A stretch of DNA of 64,000 bases from Solirubrum koreensis (GCF_039541855.1 NZ_BAABHA010000002.1:1244966-1308965); one strand, 5' to 3'; shown: positions 8,743-18,071, numbered from the stretch's first letter. Translations and numbers: made by a program. The notes: generated by a model from the letters alone, not told the origin.

Positions 8743-10218
8743 ATGAGCAAACAGTTGCCCAAGCGCAGCGAGGATTATTCCCTGTGGTACAACGAGTTGG
8801 TTAAGCGGGCCGGCCTGGCCGAAAACTCGCCCGTGCGCGGTTGTATGGTTATCAAACCCTATGGCTACGCCATTTGGGAGAAGATGCAGCGCACCCTCGA
8901 CGACATGTTCAAGCGCACCGGCCACCAGAACGCTTATTTTCCGTTGCTGGTGCCGCGCAGCATGTTTGAGGCCGAGGAGCAAAACGCCGAAGGCTTTGCT
9001 AAAGAGTGCGCCGTGGTAACCCACTACCGCCTGCAAACCGACCCCGATAACCCCGGCAAGCTGCGCGTGGATCCCAATGCCAAATTGGAAGAGGAGCTAA
9101 TCATTCGCCCAACCTCGGAGGCCATCATCTGGAGCACGTACAAAAACTGGATCCAGAGCTACCGCGACCTACCCCTGCTCATCAACCAGTGGGCCAACGT
9201 GATGCGCTGGGAAATGCGCACCCGCTTGTTTCTGCGCACCGCCGAGTTCCTGTGGCAGGAAGGCCATACGGCCCATGCCACCGCCGAAGAGGCCGTGGCT
9301 GAAACCCGTCAGATGCTGAACGTGTACGCCGAGTTTGCCGAAGAGTGGCTGGCGCTACCCGTGGTGAAAGGTGTGAAAACGGAATCGGAGCGCTTTGCGG
9401 GGGCCCTGGACACGTACTGCATCGAAGGTATGATGCAGGACGGCAAAGCATTGCAGGCGGGCACCTCGCACTTCCTTGGTCAGAACTTCGCCAAGGCTTT
9501 CGACGTGCAGTTCGCCAACAAAGACGGCCAGCTGGAGCACGTATGGGGTACCTCCTGGGGCGTGAGCACCCGTTTGATGGGCGCTTTGGTAATGGCCCAC
9601 TCCGACGACGAAGGCCTGGTGTTGCCGCCCAAGCTGGCGCCCATTCAGGTAGTGATTGTGCCCATTTACAAAACCGGCCAGCTCGACGAGCTGCTGGAGC
9701 GCATTCGTCCCATCCAAATGGGCTTAATTGAGCGCGGCATTTCGGTGAAGATTGACGACCGTGACACCGAGCGTCCCGGCTTTAAGTTTGCCGAATGGGA
9801 GCTGAAAGGTGTGCCCGTACGCATTGCCGTGGGTGCCCGCGACCTGGACAACGGCACGCTGGAAGTAGCCCGCCGCGACACCAAGGAGAAAATGAACCTG
9901 CCGCTGGCCGACATCGTGAACAGCGTGGACACGCTGCTGACCGATATTCAGCAGAACATTTACCGCAAGGCTTACAACTTCCGCGAGGAAAACACCACCC
10001 GCGTAGATAGCTACGACGAGTTCAAGCAGGTACTTAACGACAAGGGTGGTTTTGTGGTGGCCCACTGGGACGGCACTGCCGAAACCGAGAAGCGCATCAA
10101 GGAAGAAACCAAAGCCACCATCCGCTGCATTGCCCTCAATGAGCCCGATGAAGACGGCGTGTGCATGGTAACCGGCCAGCCAAGCAAGCGCCGCGTGTAC
10201 TTTGCGCAAGCTTACTAG
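8743..10218 (+). CDS. proS: Prolyl-tRNA synthetase, type 3 (archaeal/eukaryotic type)
   Basis: This class II synthetase of 491 residues charges tRNA-Pro with proline. The N-terminus (RSEDYSLWYNELVKRAGLAE), class II motif 2 region (RWEMRTRLFLRTAEFLWQEGHT) and motif 3 region are all recognisable. The anticodon-binding domain is followed by the small C-terminal domain that ends in the invariant Tyr (YFAQAY), a mark of the archaeal/eukaryotic-type enzyme. It lacks the editing insertion of the long bacterial form, as is usual in Bacteroidota. The ATG at 8743 fits the family length. Monocistronic, with a strong terminator. Confidence 0.97.
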   Translation: MSKQLPKRSEDYSLWYNELVKRAGLAENSPVRGCMVIKPYGYAIWEKMQRTLDDMFKRTGHQNAYFPLLVPRSMFEAEEQNAEGFAKECAVVTHYRLQTDPDNPGKLRVDPNAKLEEELIIRPTSEAIIWSTYKNWIQSYRDLPLLINQWANVMRWEMRTRLFLRTAEFLWQEGHTAHATAEEAVAETRQMLNVYAEFAEEWLALPVVKGVKTESERFAGALDTYCIEGMMQDGKALQAGTSHFLGQNFAKAFDVQFANKDGQLEHVWGTSWGVSTRLMGALVMAHSDDEGLVLPPKLAPIQVVIVPIYKTGQLDELLERIRPIQMGLIERGISVKIDDRDTERPGFKFAEWELKGVPVRIAVGARDLDNGTLEVARRDTKEKMNLPLADIVNSVDTLLTDIQQNIYRKAYNFREENTTRVDSYDEFKQVLNDKGGFVVAHWDGTAETEKRIKEETKATIRCIALNEPDEDGVCMVTGQPSKRRVYFAQAY

Positions 10219-10219
10219 A

Positions 10220-10261
10220 CCACAGATTTCGGCGGATTCATCGGATTGCGCGGATTCTGTA
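10220..10261. repeat. Short CGGATT-type intergenic repeat
   Basis: The 42 bp after the proS stop holds three spaced copies of CGGATT (GGCGGATT, ATCGGATT, CGCGGATT) flanked by CACAGATT and TTCTGTAG. Similar CACAGATT/CGGATT strings are common dispersed intergenic repeats in bacteria; only one copy is visible here. Confidence 0.45.
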
Positions 10262-10271
10262 GTCGATTGAC

Positions 10272-10316
10272 AGCCAGAGCCCGGCCGCAGTAGTTGCGGT
10301 CGGGTTCTGGCTTTTT
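10272..10316 (+). terminator. proS terminator
   Basis: Eighteen-base arms (10272-10289 and 10295-10312) pair with a few G-U pairs around a GTAGT loop. The 3' arm ends in a run of T, typical of a rho-independent terminator. Confidence 0.85.
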
Positions 10317-10330
10317 GCACAATACTTAAA

Positions 10331-10576
10331 CTACTGAGCGGCTTCTATGGCGGCGGTAAGCTCTTCGTCGGAAAGATTTTCGAACCAGTCTTTGCCTAGC
10401 TCTAGGCGTACAGTTTGCGCGCCGCCTGTGGGCGTGCACACCACGGGCACGGCGCCGCCGGTGGTTTCGCTGCGTTCGGCGGCCTCGGCGGCCACGGTGC
10501 TATCTACACCGGTATAGGCTTGCACGCAGGCCCAAGTGGTGTTGTGCGTATCGGTTACTTCGCGTTGTTGCATCAT
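10331..10576 (-). CDS. Small hypothetical protein
   Basis: An 81-residue frame with no family I recognise. The C-terminus (LGKDWFENLSDEELTAAIEAAQ) is an amphipathic, acidic helix; the middle contains VVCTPTGGAQTVRL. The frame is open to 10630 through a TTG, which would add 18 residues and start 4 bp past the stop of the DinB-like gene. I prefer the ATG pair at 10576/10573. Because it follows the DinB-like gene closely on the same strand, it is probably the last gene of the Crp-DinB transcript. The call as a real gene rests on this position and its normal composition. Confidence 0.5.
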   Translation of the reverse strand: MMQQREVTDTHNTTWACVQAYTGVDSTVAAEAAERSETTGGAVPVVCTPTGGAQTVRLELGKDWFENLSDEELTAAIEAAQ

Positions 10577-10634
10577 GCCCTGCCGATACGCAAAAAAGCG
10601 GCTTTGGATGGATTGTCGCCCGCCAACCAAGGGC

Positions 10635-11210
10635 TTACACCATCAGCACTGGCGCCGTTACCTGGGCGTGTTGGGCCGCCCGCTGCGCTTGCTGCATGTG
10701 CCGCTCTTCGTGCAGCACCACAAACTCTAATGCCTCGCCGGTGCGCAGCTTCAGCAGCTTAAAAAACTCCACGGGTACGGCTTTCTGATTAAGGTCGGCC
10801 GCCTGGGCATTGGCGAGAAGCGTAAGCAGTTCCTGCTGGTGCTGCAGAAACTCATCGAGCACGCCGCGGCTGAGGCGGCTGCCGGCGGGGTTCATGTGTT
10901 TCACAGTTTTGCTGGCTTTGCCGTTGCCGGGCCGCACAATGTCCAGGGACTTGCGGCCGAGCCAGCTGTAGCGCACCTCGGCCGCCTCCGAAACCGGCTG
11001 ACGGGCCGGCTGCAGGGCTTGGGCAAAGGCCGGGTTGTAGTAGCGGCTGTAACGGTTCAGGTGTTCCAGGCACTCCAGCACGCTCCAGCTCTCGGGGCGG
11101 GCTTTGGCGTTCAGCACCTCGCTGCTCAGCGGTTTTAACTCGGTTTCGACGACGGTTTGCAGGCGGCGCACGGCGGCTTGCAGGTTCTGAAGAAGAGCGT
11201 TGGTTTTCAT
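10635..11210 (-). CDS. DinB superfamily protein
   Basis: A 191-residue four-helix-bundle protein of the DinB/YfiT superfamily. The usual metal-binding histidines are visible: the CLEHLNRYSRYY helix (His about 50) and the C-terminal VLHEERHMQQAQR helix carrying two more. In this superfamily the metal often supports thiol-dependent transferase activity, but many Bacteroidota members have no known reaction. It lies 62 bp downstream of a Crp/Fnr-like regulator on the same strand, so the two are probably cotranscribed. The start is the ATG at 11210. Confidence 0.8.
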   Translation of the reverse strand: MKTNALLQNLQAAVRRLQTVVETELKPLSSEVLNAKARPESWSVLECLEHLNRYSRYYNPAFAQALQPARQPVSEAAEVRYSWLGRKSLDIVRPGNGKASKTVKHMNPAGSRLSRGVLDEFLQHQQELLTLLANAQAADLNQKAVPVEFFKLLKLRTGEALEFVVLHEERHMQQAQRAAQHAQVTAPVLMV

Positions 11211-11272
11211 AGCGTTTCGTTTCTACAAATGTCAGCGCCCCCGCAAAGCCGCGCCTTGATTGGAATCAAGAT

Positions 11273-11878
11273 TTAGCGCAGCCGGCTGAGGGTTTCCGGC
11301 GTCATGCGCAGGTAAGAGGCAATGTATTTTTTGGGAATGAGCTGGAACAGCCGGGGGCTGCGGGTGCGCACGCGGTCGAGGCGCTGCTGGGGCTCGGGCA
11401 GCAGCAAGTCAATTTGCCGCTCGATCTGGCCCAGCACGGCGCGCTCCATTTCCATGCGCCAGAACCGCCCGAAGTTGGCGTTGGTATCGAGCAGGTTCAG
11501 CCAGTCGGCGCGGTTCACGGCCACCAGTTCGCACTGCTTCAGGGCCTGAATGCAGTAATCCGACGGCTTGCCGCCCATAAACGACGGCACCGAGCACACC
11601 ATGGTATTAGCGTAAGCAAAGCCCACGCAAATATCCTCGGCGGCCGTGGGCAGGTAAATGCGCAGCGTGCCATCGACCACGAAATACAGGTGCTGCTCCA
11701 TTTGGCCTTCGCTGATGAGAAAGTCGTGGCGGCGCAGCGTTATCTGGCGTTTCCAGAGCGGCAGCATCTGCTCGATGTCGGCGGGCGTTAGGTAAGGCAC
11801 CTGGCCCATCATGGCAGCCAGCATAACAAGGCCCGGTGAGTTGGAATCGGGCACGGTGGCGGTAGGGAAATTCAGCAT
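11273..11878 (-). CDS. Crp/Fnr-family transcriptional regulator
   Basis: A cyclic-nucleotide-binding-like sensor (about residues 25-125; RRHDFLISEGQ, HLYFVVDGTLRIY) is followed by a helical linker and a DNA-binding helix-turn-helix near the end (IPKKYIASYLRMTPETLSRLR). The protein stops right after the recognition helix, as many short Bacteroidota members do. There are no Fnr-type iron-sulfur cysteines, so the signal is unknown. The start is uncertain: the frame opens at 11947, ATG 11878 gives 201 residues, and ATG 11824 would give 183. It probably heads the transcript with the DinB-like gene. Confidence 0.85.
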   Translation of the reverse strand: MLNFPTATVPDSNSPGLVMLAAMMGQVPYLTPADIEQMLPLWKRQITLRRHDFLISEGQMEQHLYFVVDGTLRIYLPTAAEDICVGFAYANTMVCSVPSFMGGKPSDYCIQALKQCELVAVNRADWLNLLDTNANFGRFWRMEMERAVLGQIERQIDLLLPEPQQRLDRVRTRSPRLFQLIPKKYIASYLRMTPETLSRLR

Positions 11879-12036
11879 AAAACGGGCGTCAGCCGGCAGA
11901 AAACCAGGCAAAGCGTGGCGGCTGATCGGAATATATAGCCGCATCACGGGCTAATCTGTTTCTTTGAGGCGTATATTTTCAGTAGTCACTCCGGCGGGAG
12001 CGGCTAACTTCCTCTTTCGCAAACTTTTCCTTTGTT

Positions 12037-12501
12037 ATGGACTGGCTGCTGATTGTCGTTTTGCTGCTCTTCGGAGCGTTGTTTCTGGTGGCCGAAGTGC
12101 TCCTGATTCCGGGCACAACAATTGTGGGCCTGGCTGGCTTCGTGCTGCTTACCGTGGGCATCTGGCTCAGCTACCGCGACCTGGGCCCTACCACCGGCCA
12201 CGTGCTCCTGTCGGCTTCCGTGCTGCTCGTGGCCGTGGTGGTCTGGATTGGGCTTCGCCCGCAGTCGGTCAACCGCTTTGCCCTTACCACCCGCAACACC
12301 GCCCGCGTCGACGATGTGCGCCGGCCCGATGTGGAGCTTGGCCAGATCGGCCGCACGCTGTCGGCGCTACGGCCGGCAGGCACGGTGCTTTTTGGCGAGG
12401 AGCGCCGCGAAGCCACTACGCAAGGTGAGTTTGTGGAATCTGGCGCGGCCGTGCGCGTGCTACGCATCGACCAAAACCGCATTGTGGTAGCAGCCGCGTA
12501 G
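12037..12501 (+). CDS. Short NfeD-family membrane protein
   Basis: A 154-residue membrane protein with three hydrophobic segments (about residues 3-23, 28-46 and 55-73) and a C-terminal OB-fold NfeD domain (GQIGRTLSALRPAGTVLF ... VRVLRIDQNRIVV). It is the short form without the ClpP-like protease domain. Short NfeD proteins are partners of SPFH/flotillin proteins, and floA follows 113 bp downstream on the same strand, as expected for that pair. The ATG is only 2 bp after a TTCCTTTG string that resembles a -7 box. The exact biochemical role is unknown; it is thought to help organise membrane microdomains. Confidence 0.9.
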   Translation: MDWLLIVVLLLFGALFLVAEVLLIPGTTIVGLAGFVLLTVGIWLSYRDLGPTTGHVLLSASVLLVAVVVWIGLRPQSVNRFALTTRNTARVDDVRRPDVELGQIGRTLSALRPAGTVLFGEERREATTQGEFVESGAAVRVLRIDQNRIVVAAA

Positions 12502-12614
12502 GCTTTTTACCAAGAACTGCAGTGCCTTGCGGCCGCAGTTGCCCACCTCGCTTCGGGCTGCGGCGCACTACTTCGGCCAAAATGCGCTAACTACGGCCGT
12601 CAACCCCCACCATT

Positions 12615-13616
12615 ATGGATTTTCCGCTACTGCCCGTCATACTAGGTGCCGTCCTGCTCCTGGTGTTTCTGTACTTTTTCCCCATCAGCCTTTGGATTAC
12701 GGCCATCTTCTCCGGCGTGCGGGTGGGGCTGTTTCAGCTGGTGCTGATGCGGGTGCGCAAGGTGCCGCCCTCCCTCATTGTAAACTCGCTGATTACCTCC
12801 ACCAAGGCCGGCATGAACCTGACGGCCAACGATTTGGAGACACACTACCTGGCCGGCGGCAACGTACCTACGGTTATCAAGGCCCTGATTTCAGCCGATA
12901 AAGCCGGCATTCCACTCTCGTTCAACCAAGCCACGGCCATCGACCTGGCTGGTCGCGACGTGTTTGAGGCCGTTACCACATCGGTAAACCCAAAGGTGAT
13001 AAACACGCCCAACGTGGCGGCCGTAGCCCAGGATGGCATTCAGCTTATTGCCAAAGCCCGCATTACGGTGCGCGCCAACATTGCGCAGCTAGTGGGCGGC
13101 GCCGGCGAAGAAACCATTCTGGCCCGCGTGGGCGAAGGCATCGTAACCAGCATCGGCTCTTCGATTTCGCACAAAGAGGTGCTGGAAAACCCCGACAAAA
13201 TTTCCAAACTGGTGCTGCAGAAGGGCTTGGATGCCGGCACAGCCTTCGAAATTCTCTCCATCGACATTGCCGACATCGACATCGGCGAAAACATTGGCGC
13301 CAAGCTGCAAATCGACCAGGCCAACGCCGACTTGAAAGTGGCCGAAGCCAAGGCCGAAGAGCGCCGCGCCATGGCAGTGGCTGTAGAGCAGGAAAACCGC
13401 GCTAAAACCCAAGAAGCCAAGGCCCGCGTGGTAGAAGCCGAGGCGGAAATTCCCAAGGCCATTTCGGAAGCTTTTCGCAGCGGCAACCTGGGCGTGATGG
13501 ACTACTACAAAATGCGCAACGTACAGGCCGACACCGACATGCGCGACTCCATTGCCAACCCCGGCGGCCAGAACAGCGCCACCAAGCCCGGCCGCGACGA
13601 GCAGCGTCTTACGTAA
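12615..13616 (+). CDS. floA: Flotillin-like protein FloA
   Basis: A 333-residue scaffold protein of membrane microdomains. An N-terminal hydrophobic hairpin (residues about 5-30) is followed by a conserved NSLITSTKAGMNL region, the SPFH core (IQLIAKARITVRANIAQLVGG, ARVGEGIVTSIGSS) and a long Ala/Glu/Lys/Arg-rich coiled coil (about 235-290). The tail is polar. These are the features of the bacterial FloA (YqfA) family at normal length. It lies just downstream of the NfeD gene, its usual partner, and ends at a large hairpin terminator. Confidence 0.95.
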   Translation: MDFPLLPVILGAVLLLVFLYFFPISLWITAIFSGVRVGLFQLVLMRVRKVPPSLIVNSLITSTKAGMNLTANDLETHYLAGGNVPTVIKALISADKAGIPLSFNQATAIDLAGRDVFEAVTTSVNPKVINTPNVAAVAQDGIQLIAKARITVRANIAQLVGGAGEETILARVGEGIVTSIGSSISHKEVLENPDKISKLVLQKGLDAGTAFEILSIDIADIDIGENIGAKLQIDQANADLKVAEAKAEERRAMAVAVEQENRAKTQEAKARVVEAEAEIPKAISEAFRSGNLGVMDYYKMRNVQADTDMRDSIANPGGQNSATKPGRDEQRLT

Positions 13617-13640
13617 CCGCGCCCGCCACCGCGCCACGTC

Positions 13641-13690
13641 CCTAACGCAACAGCCCGCCTCCGGTACCGGAGGCGGGCTGTTGCGTTAGG
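13641..13690. terminator. Bidirectional terminator, 50-bp perfect palindrome
   Basis: Two 24-base arms (13641-13664 and 13667-13690) are perfectly complementary with only TA between them; the centre is GGTACC. It lies between the convergent floA and OmpA-family genes. Confidence 0.8.
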
Positions 13691-13707
13691 GATAGGACAG
13701 TTGCGTA

Positions 13708-15771
13708 TTATTTCTTGGTAATCACAAACTCCACGCGGCGGTTGAGTTTGCGGGTGTCTTCCTGGTCGTTGCTGCCGATGGGCTTGGTGTCGCCGAAGCC
13801 TTCGGTGGTGATGCGTGTGCCGGCAATGCCTTTGCTCACGAGGTACTTCTTCACCTCGTTCACGCGGTCGATGCTCAGTTTCAGGTTCAGGGCCGGGTCG
13901 CCCTGGTTATCGGTGTGGCCTTCCAGCTTAATTTCTACCTGCGGGTAGTTTTTCATGATGCTCACCAAACGGCCCAGCTCGGGGTAGGAGTTTTCGCGCA
14001 GGTAGTAGCGGCTCTGCTGGAAGAAGATGTTGTTAAGCTTGATCTTCTGGCCCACCTGGAACGGAATCAGAAACAAGTCCTGGGTTTCTTCGGAGTAGGT
14101 GCGGCGGTCGGTAATGTCAAGGTTCTGGTCTTCGGCGAGGTAGCCTTTGGCATCGGCGCGGTAACCGTAGTGGGCGCCCACGGGCAGTACAATGGTATAG
14201 CTGCCATCGGTGGGATTGGTTTCGGCCACACCCACTTCCTCGCCGGTAATCAGGTTCTCGTAGCGCACGGTGGCCGCCACGGGCTTTTTGGTTACGGCAT
14301 CGAGCACGCGGCCGCGCACCAGTGCCACTACCTCGGGACGGTTTTTAGGCGTGAGGGCAATGCGGAAAATGTCGCGCGAGCCGTCGGTTCCGTTGCGGTC
14401 CGACACCAGGTAGGCGTCGTCGCCGGCGGCGGAGAGGGTAAAGTAAGCGTCGTCGGCGGGCGAGTTAATGCTGGGCCCGAGGTTGCGCGGCTTGGTCCAG
14501 TTCGTCCAGGTATCGTCGAGGCGCTTGCTGTAGAAAATGTCGCTTTTGCCGTAGCCCGTATGGCCGTCGGAGCCGAAGTACAGGGTTTTGCCGTCGGAGG
14601 CCAGGAAGGGCGCAAACTCGGCCTTCTTGGTGTTGATGTTGCCGCCCAGGTTCACCGGCCGGCTCCAGGAACCGTCGGGCTGGCGCAGGCTCACATACAA
14701 GTCCTGCTGGCCCTTGCTGTCCTTGCGCTCCACGGCCATCAGCAGCTGCTTGCCCGAGGTGGTCATGAAGAAGTCGACGTTTTCGGGGTCGTCGTTGTAG
14801 AAATCCTGAATGTTCAGGTTCTCGGGCTGGCTCCAGCCGGAGGTGCGACGCCGCGACATGCTGGCGCCCTTGGGGTCGAGCGAACCATCGGGCAGGTAGC
14901 GGTTGATAAGCAGCGCCGAGCTGCCGTCGGCCGATACCGAGGCCAGGCCATTGGGGCCGGGCGTGTTAACCGGGGCGCCCAGGTTCTTGGCCGGGTTCCA
15001 GGCTTTGGTTTTGGGGTTGGCCAGCGTGGAATACCACACGTCCTGCCCGTCTTTACCGCCGCCCACGTTACCGGGAGCGTACTGCCGGGCAAAGAACAGG
15101 GTGCGTCCGTCGGGCGAAATTACGGGCCGTACTTCGGTAAACTTGGTATTCACGTTCGGGCCGAGGTTCACCATGGCCGAGTCGAAGGCCACGGCGCCGT
15201 CTTCGCTGGCGGCCGTGGGCACCGTACGGAAGTCCTTTTTCACCATCACGTCGGTTACGTCGGCCATGCCGATGGCGTCGATCTGGTTCACCCCGTTCAC
15301 CTTGGCCGTGTTCATGGTCACCACAATGCCAATGGTGCGGAAGGTGCCGGGGTTAAACTTAACCTGCAGCGTGCGGAAGATGTCGGGAATGGGGCCGGGG
15401 TTATCGTTTTTGTACACCTCGTGCCTTTCGCCGCGGGTGTCCACCAGCTCGATGCGGATAATGGAGCCGGGGTTAAAGTTTTCCACCACCGTTACCTGCC
15501 GGGCCACGAGGGACTTGGCAAACTTGACTTCGATGAATTCCTTGGCTCCCTCTTTTTTTGGAATCCAGGCGTCGTTGCTGATTTGGCCTAAAGGCAAAGC
15601 GTTCGGTTCTCCCAATACTTTTTCGGGCGAAAAGGGCTCTTTGCCCTCGGCTTTCTGCGACGATACCTCTACTATTTTCGAGGCCCAAACGGCGTGTTGG
15701 GCCTGTGCGTGGCTGCAAAGTCCGCCCACTATCCCCACGGTAAGGCCCAATGATAGAAGTAGTTTCTGCAT
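13708..15771 (-). CDS. OmpA-family protein with PD40 propeller
   Basis: A 687-residue envelope protein. A signal peptide (cut near SHAQAQ) precedes an N-terminal discoidin-like region (about 25-170), then PD40/WD40-like beta-propeller blades (PVISPDGRTLFFARQY, FLASDGKTLYFGSDGHTG). A carboxypeptidase-regulatory-like module (RGRVLDAVTKKPVAATVRYE) and a C-terminal OmpA peptidoglycan-binding domain follow (LEGHTDNQG, NRRVEFVI). This order is typical of Bacteroidota OmpA proteins, some of which serve gliding or type IX secretion; no such gene cluster is here. I chose the ATG at 15771, which gives the signal peptide, over the open frame start at 15915. Confidence 0.93.
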   Translation of the reverse strand: MQKLLLSLGLTVGIVGGLCSHAQAQHAVWASKIVEVSSQKAEGKEPFSPEKVLGEPNALPLGQISNDAWIPKKEGAKEFIEVKFAKSLVARQVTVVENFNPGSIIRIELVDTRGERHEVYKNDNPGPIPDIFRTLQVKFNPGTFRTIGIVVTMNTAKVNGVNQIDAIGMADVTDVMVKKDFRTVPTAASEDGAVAFDSAMVNLGPNVNTKFTEVRPVISPDGRTLFFARQYAPGNVGGGKDGQDVWYSTLANPKTKAWNPAKNLGAPVNTPGPNGLASVSADGSSALLINRYLPDGSLDPKGASMSRRRTSGWSQPENLNIQDFYNDDPENVDFFMTTSGKQLLMAVERKDSKGQQDLYVSLRQPDGSWSRPVNLGGNINTKKAEFAPFLASDGKTLYFGSDGHTGYGKSDIFYSKRLDDTWTNWTKPRNLGPSINSPADDAYFTLSAAGDDAYLVSDRNGTDGSRDIFRIALTPKNRPEVVALVRGRVLDAVTKKPVAATVRYENLITGEEVGVAETNPTDGSYTIVLPVGAHYGYRADAKGYLAEDQNLDITDRRTYSEETQDLFLIPFQVGQKIKLNNIFFQQSRYYLRENSYPELGRLVSIMKNYPQVEIKLEGHTDNQGDPALNLKLSIDRVNEVKKYLVSKGIAGTRITTEGFGDTKPIGSNDQEDTRKLNRRVEFVITKK

Positions 15772-15881
15772 GCTTGTGAACAGTGGTACGGGACGGAATG
15801 AAGGCTGCTGAGCTTGGCGTAACCCGACCTCTAGACGTCCATAAGTAACGGGAAGTTTCGAAAGGGGGGCAAAGCCAGGCT

Positions 15882-15889
15882 CAAAATTA
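15882..15889 (-). promoter_or_regulatory. Putative -7 box upstream of the OmpA-family gene
   Basis: Read leftward the sequence is TAATTTTG, matching TAnnTTTG, about 110 bp before the ATG at 15771. A TTTG string lies 14 bp further upstream, closer than the usual -33 spacing. Confidence 0.4.
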
Positions 15890-16005
15890 CGCTTATGCCC
15901 TTGCAAAGGCATCACATAAGCGGGTTATGATCAGCCCCGAACGGGCTTGTAAGCGGGGCGCTAATTAACTACTTTGTGTGGCTTCGGGCATATTCCTACT
16001 CTTTC

Positions 16006-18051
16006 ATGGGCCGCTTCGCCCGCCTTCTTGTGGTTGTGTTGGCCGGCTGCTGGCTGCTGGCACGCCCGGCCGTGGGGCAGGAGGTAGTGCCTAACGCTCA
16101 ACCCACCGCTATAACCCCACTTTACGTTCCCGCCGATACTGTGTTGGGGGTGGCGGTACGGGCGCGGCGCGTGGGCGTGAGTACGTACGTTCAGCAAAGC
16201 AATACGTACGGCTTGCTGGCCCTGGGTAGCCGCCAGCAGCTGCGCTACCGCTTCCTTTCCGAGTGGGTGTACGACACCCGCGGCCGCCCGCCCTTCGTGC
16301 GCGAAGACTACCACGGCGACCTGCTGCACACCTTGCGCCTGAACCGCGCCTGGCACCTGGGCCAGCAGGTGCGCTACGACGAGAACCGCGCCAACCGCAT
16401 TCGGACCGCTACGTGGCTGGGCCGCGTGGGCTGGCAGAACCGGCTGCGTCCCACCAACGCCGCCGATACCGTTTCCAGCGTGCAGGCCCTCCTGCTGGGC
16501 GGCCTGGCCCACGACATGCGCAACGGCATTCAGGACCTGGGCCTCAGCTACGGCGGCGCGCTCATTGCCGTGTTTCGCCCCCTGCCCGGCCTACCCGACC
16601 CCGTAAGCCTGCGCCTGAGCGGCACGCGCAGTCATTTAGGGCCGCGCATTTGGGAACGGGCCGTGGCCGACACTTGGTACGAACGCCGCCTCGACGAAAA
16701 TGCCACCGGCTCGTTGCGCCTGGGCTACCGCCACAACCGCACCGAGGACTACCTTCTGGCCCCCGATGGGCAGGCGGGCAATGTGCAGCGCATTCAGAGC
16801 GACACCGCCGCGGCGCAGCTCAATTGGGCGTACCAACTGGGCAGCCAGGCCGCCTTTCGCTCCGACAACACCCTGCTGCTGCCCACCCGCTCCTTCCGCT
16901 ACCGGCGCGTATTAGCTTCCGCCGATACCATGCAAAACGTGGGCTATCAGCAATACGAGCTCGATACGCGCCAGGAGCTGACGCTTACCAGCGCCAAGCT
17001 GCAGGCTCGTGCCCTGTTTGGCTACCACGAGCGCGCCCGTACCTACGCCCTCAACAACAACCGCAACCTCTCCCCCACCCGCCTACGCCAGGCCACCGAG
17101 CGGGAACAGATACGGGACATTGTGGAACAAACCACTCAGTGGCAAGGCGAGCTTACGTGGCTGCCCACGCCCAAGCAGGCCATTGGCATTGGCACCACGG
17201 CCCAGCTGCTGCGGGTGAACACGCCCAGCAGCGCCAACAACCAGGACCGCGACGAAGCCAGCAACCAGCTGCGCCTGAGCCTAACCTCGCGCTGGCATCC
17301 CACTTTCCGTACGTCGCTGGCCATGTGGGGCGAGTATCGGCAGTTCGTGTTTATTAAGGCCGAACAAAGTGCCGAAAACTACACCGACCGCCTGCTGCAC
17401 TGGGAGCCGGGCTTTACCTGGGCCCCTGGCAACTTCAGCTGGCGTGCCGCCTACCACTTATGGGTGAGCTATCAGGTGCGCGACCGGGCCAGCGAAGCCC
17501 TGCGCAACCGCGCCAGCCGTGTGCTGGAGCTGGAGCAACACCTCAGCTACCAGTTCACGCCCAATTGGCTGGCCACCGCCGACTACCAGCGCCGCGAAAA
17601 CCGCATCGGCCTGCTGCGCTGGCCCCAGTTCCGCGAGAGTCCGCTCGATACCACCATTGTGCACGACCTGAGCGCGGGCATTAGGCGGGGCTGGAACGGC
17701 CGGCGCGGCCAAAGCAGCTTGCGCGCCGGGTACCGCTTCCTGGAGCAGCGCACCCACAACCGCGCCGCCCTCATTCCCGACGAAGCCGGACCCACGGCCC
17801 TCATTTACCTCCGCGCCTTCACCCGCCAGCACGGCCCCGAGCTGGCCTACGAACGCCGCGCCGGCGCCCTGGCCCTGAGCGGCAGCATTTGGCTGCAAAG
17901 CCTGCAAAACCGTTACCGCTACCGCCCCGGCCAAGGAACCTACGTGGGCGCTGGCTACACCGTCGAGGAACTGCGTCGCCGTTCCGACCGCCTGCTGCCC
18001 TACTTCGAGCTGCTGCTGGAGTGGCAGGTGCGCCGGGGGAAGCGACTGTAA
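16006..18051 (+). CDS. Large hypothetical secreted protein, probable outer-membrane beta-barrel
   Basis: A 681-residue protein with a signal peptide (MGRFARLLVVVLAGCWLLA..., ending near AVGQ). The mature part is strikingly rich in Arg, Leu, Gln and Tyr and alternates polar and hydrophobic residues over its whole length, with many short strands such as LRLGYRHNRTEDYLL and ATADYQRREN. The last strands (YFELLLEWQVRRGKRL) end in a basic rather than an aromatic residue. This fits a large barrel or a beta-solenoid, but I recognise no family. The ATG at 16006 is preferred over a GTG at 15976 because it starts the signal peptide. It is divergent from the OmpA-family gene. Confidence 0.65.
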   Translation: MGRFARLLVVVLAGCWLLARPAVGQEVVPNAQPTAITPLYVPADTVLGVAVRARRVGVSTYVQQSNTYGLLALGSRQQLRYRFLSEWVYDTRGRPPFVREDYHGDLLHTLRLNRAWHLGQQVRYDENRANRIRTATWLGRVGWQNRLRPTNAADTVSSVQALLLGGLAHDMRNGIQDLGLSYGGALIAVFRPLPGLPDPVSLRLSGTRSHLGPRIWERAVADTWYERRLDENATGSLRLGYRHNRTEDYLLAPDGQAGNVQRIQSDTAAAQLNWAYQLGSQAAFRSDNTLLLPTRSFRYRRVLASADTMQNVGYQQYELDTRQELTLTSAKLQARALFGYHERARTYALNNNRNLSPTRLRQATEREQIRDIVEQTTQWQGELTWLPTPKQAIGIGTTAQLLRVNTPSSANNQDRDEASNQLRLSLTSRWHPTFRTSLAMWGEYRQFVFIKAEQSAENYTDRLLHWEPGFTWAPGNFSWRAAYHLWVSYQVRDRASEALRNRASRVLELEQHLSYQFTPNWLATADYQRRENRIGLLRWPQFRESPLDTTIVHDLSAGIRRGWNGRRGQSSLRAGYRFLEQRTHNRAALIPDEAGPTALIYLRAFTRQHGPELAYERRAGALALSGSIWLQSLQNRYRYRPGQGTYVGAGYTVEELRRRSDRLLPYFELLLEWQVRRGKRL

Positions 18052-18071
18052 AGGCAACACCCAGAAAACAG

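Noticed and set aside
13915..15591. Long rightward open frame (558 codons) over the OmpA-family gene
   Set aside because: It is antisense to a gene with clear PD40 and OmpA domains; long shadow frames are common in GC-rich DNA, and its translation (Val/Gly/His-rich) fits no family.
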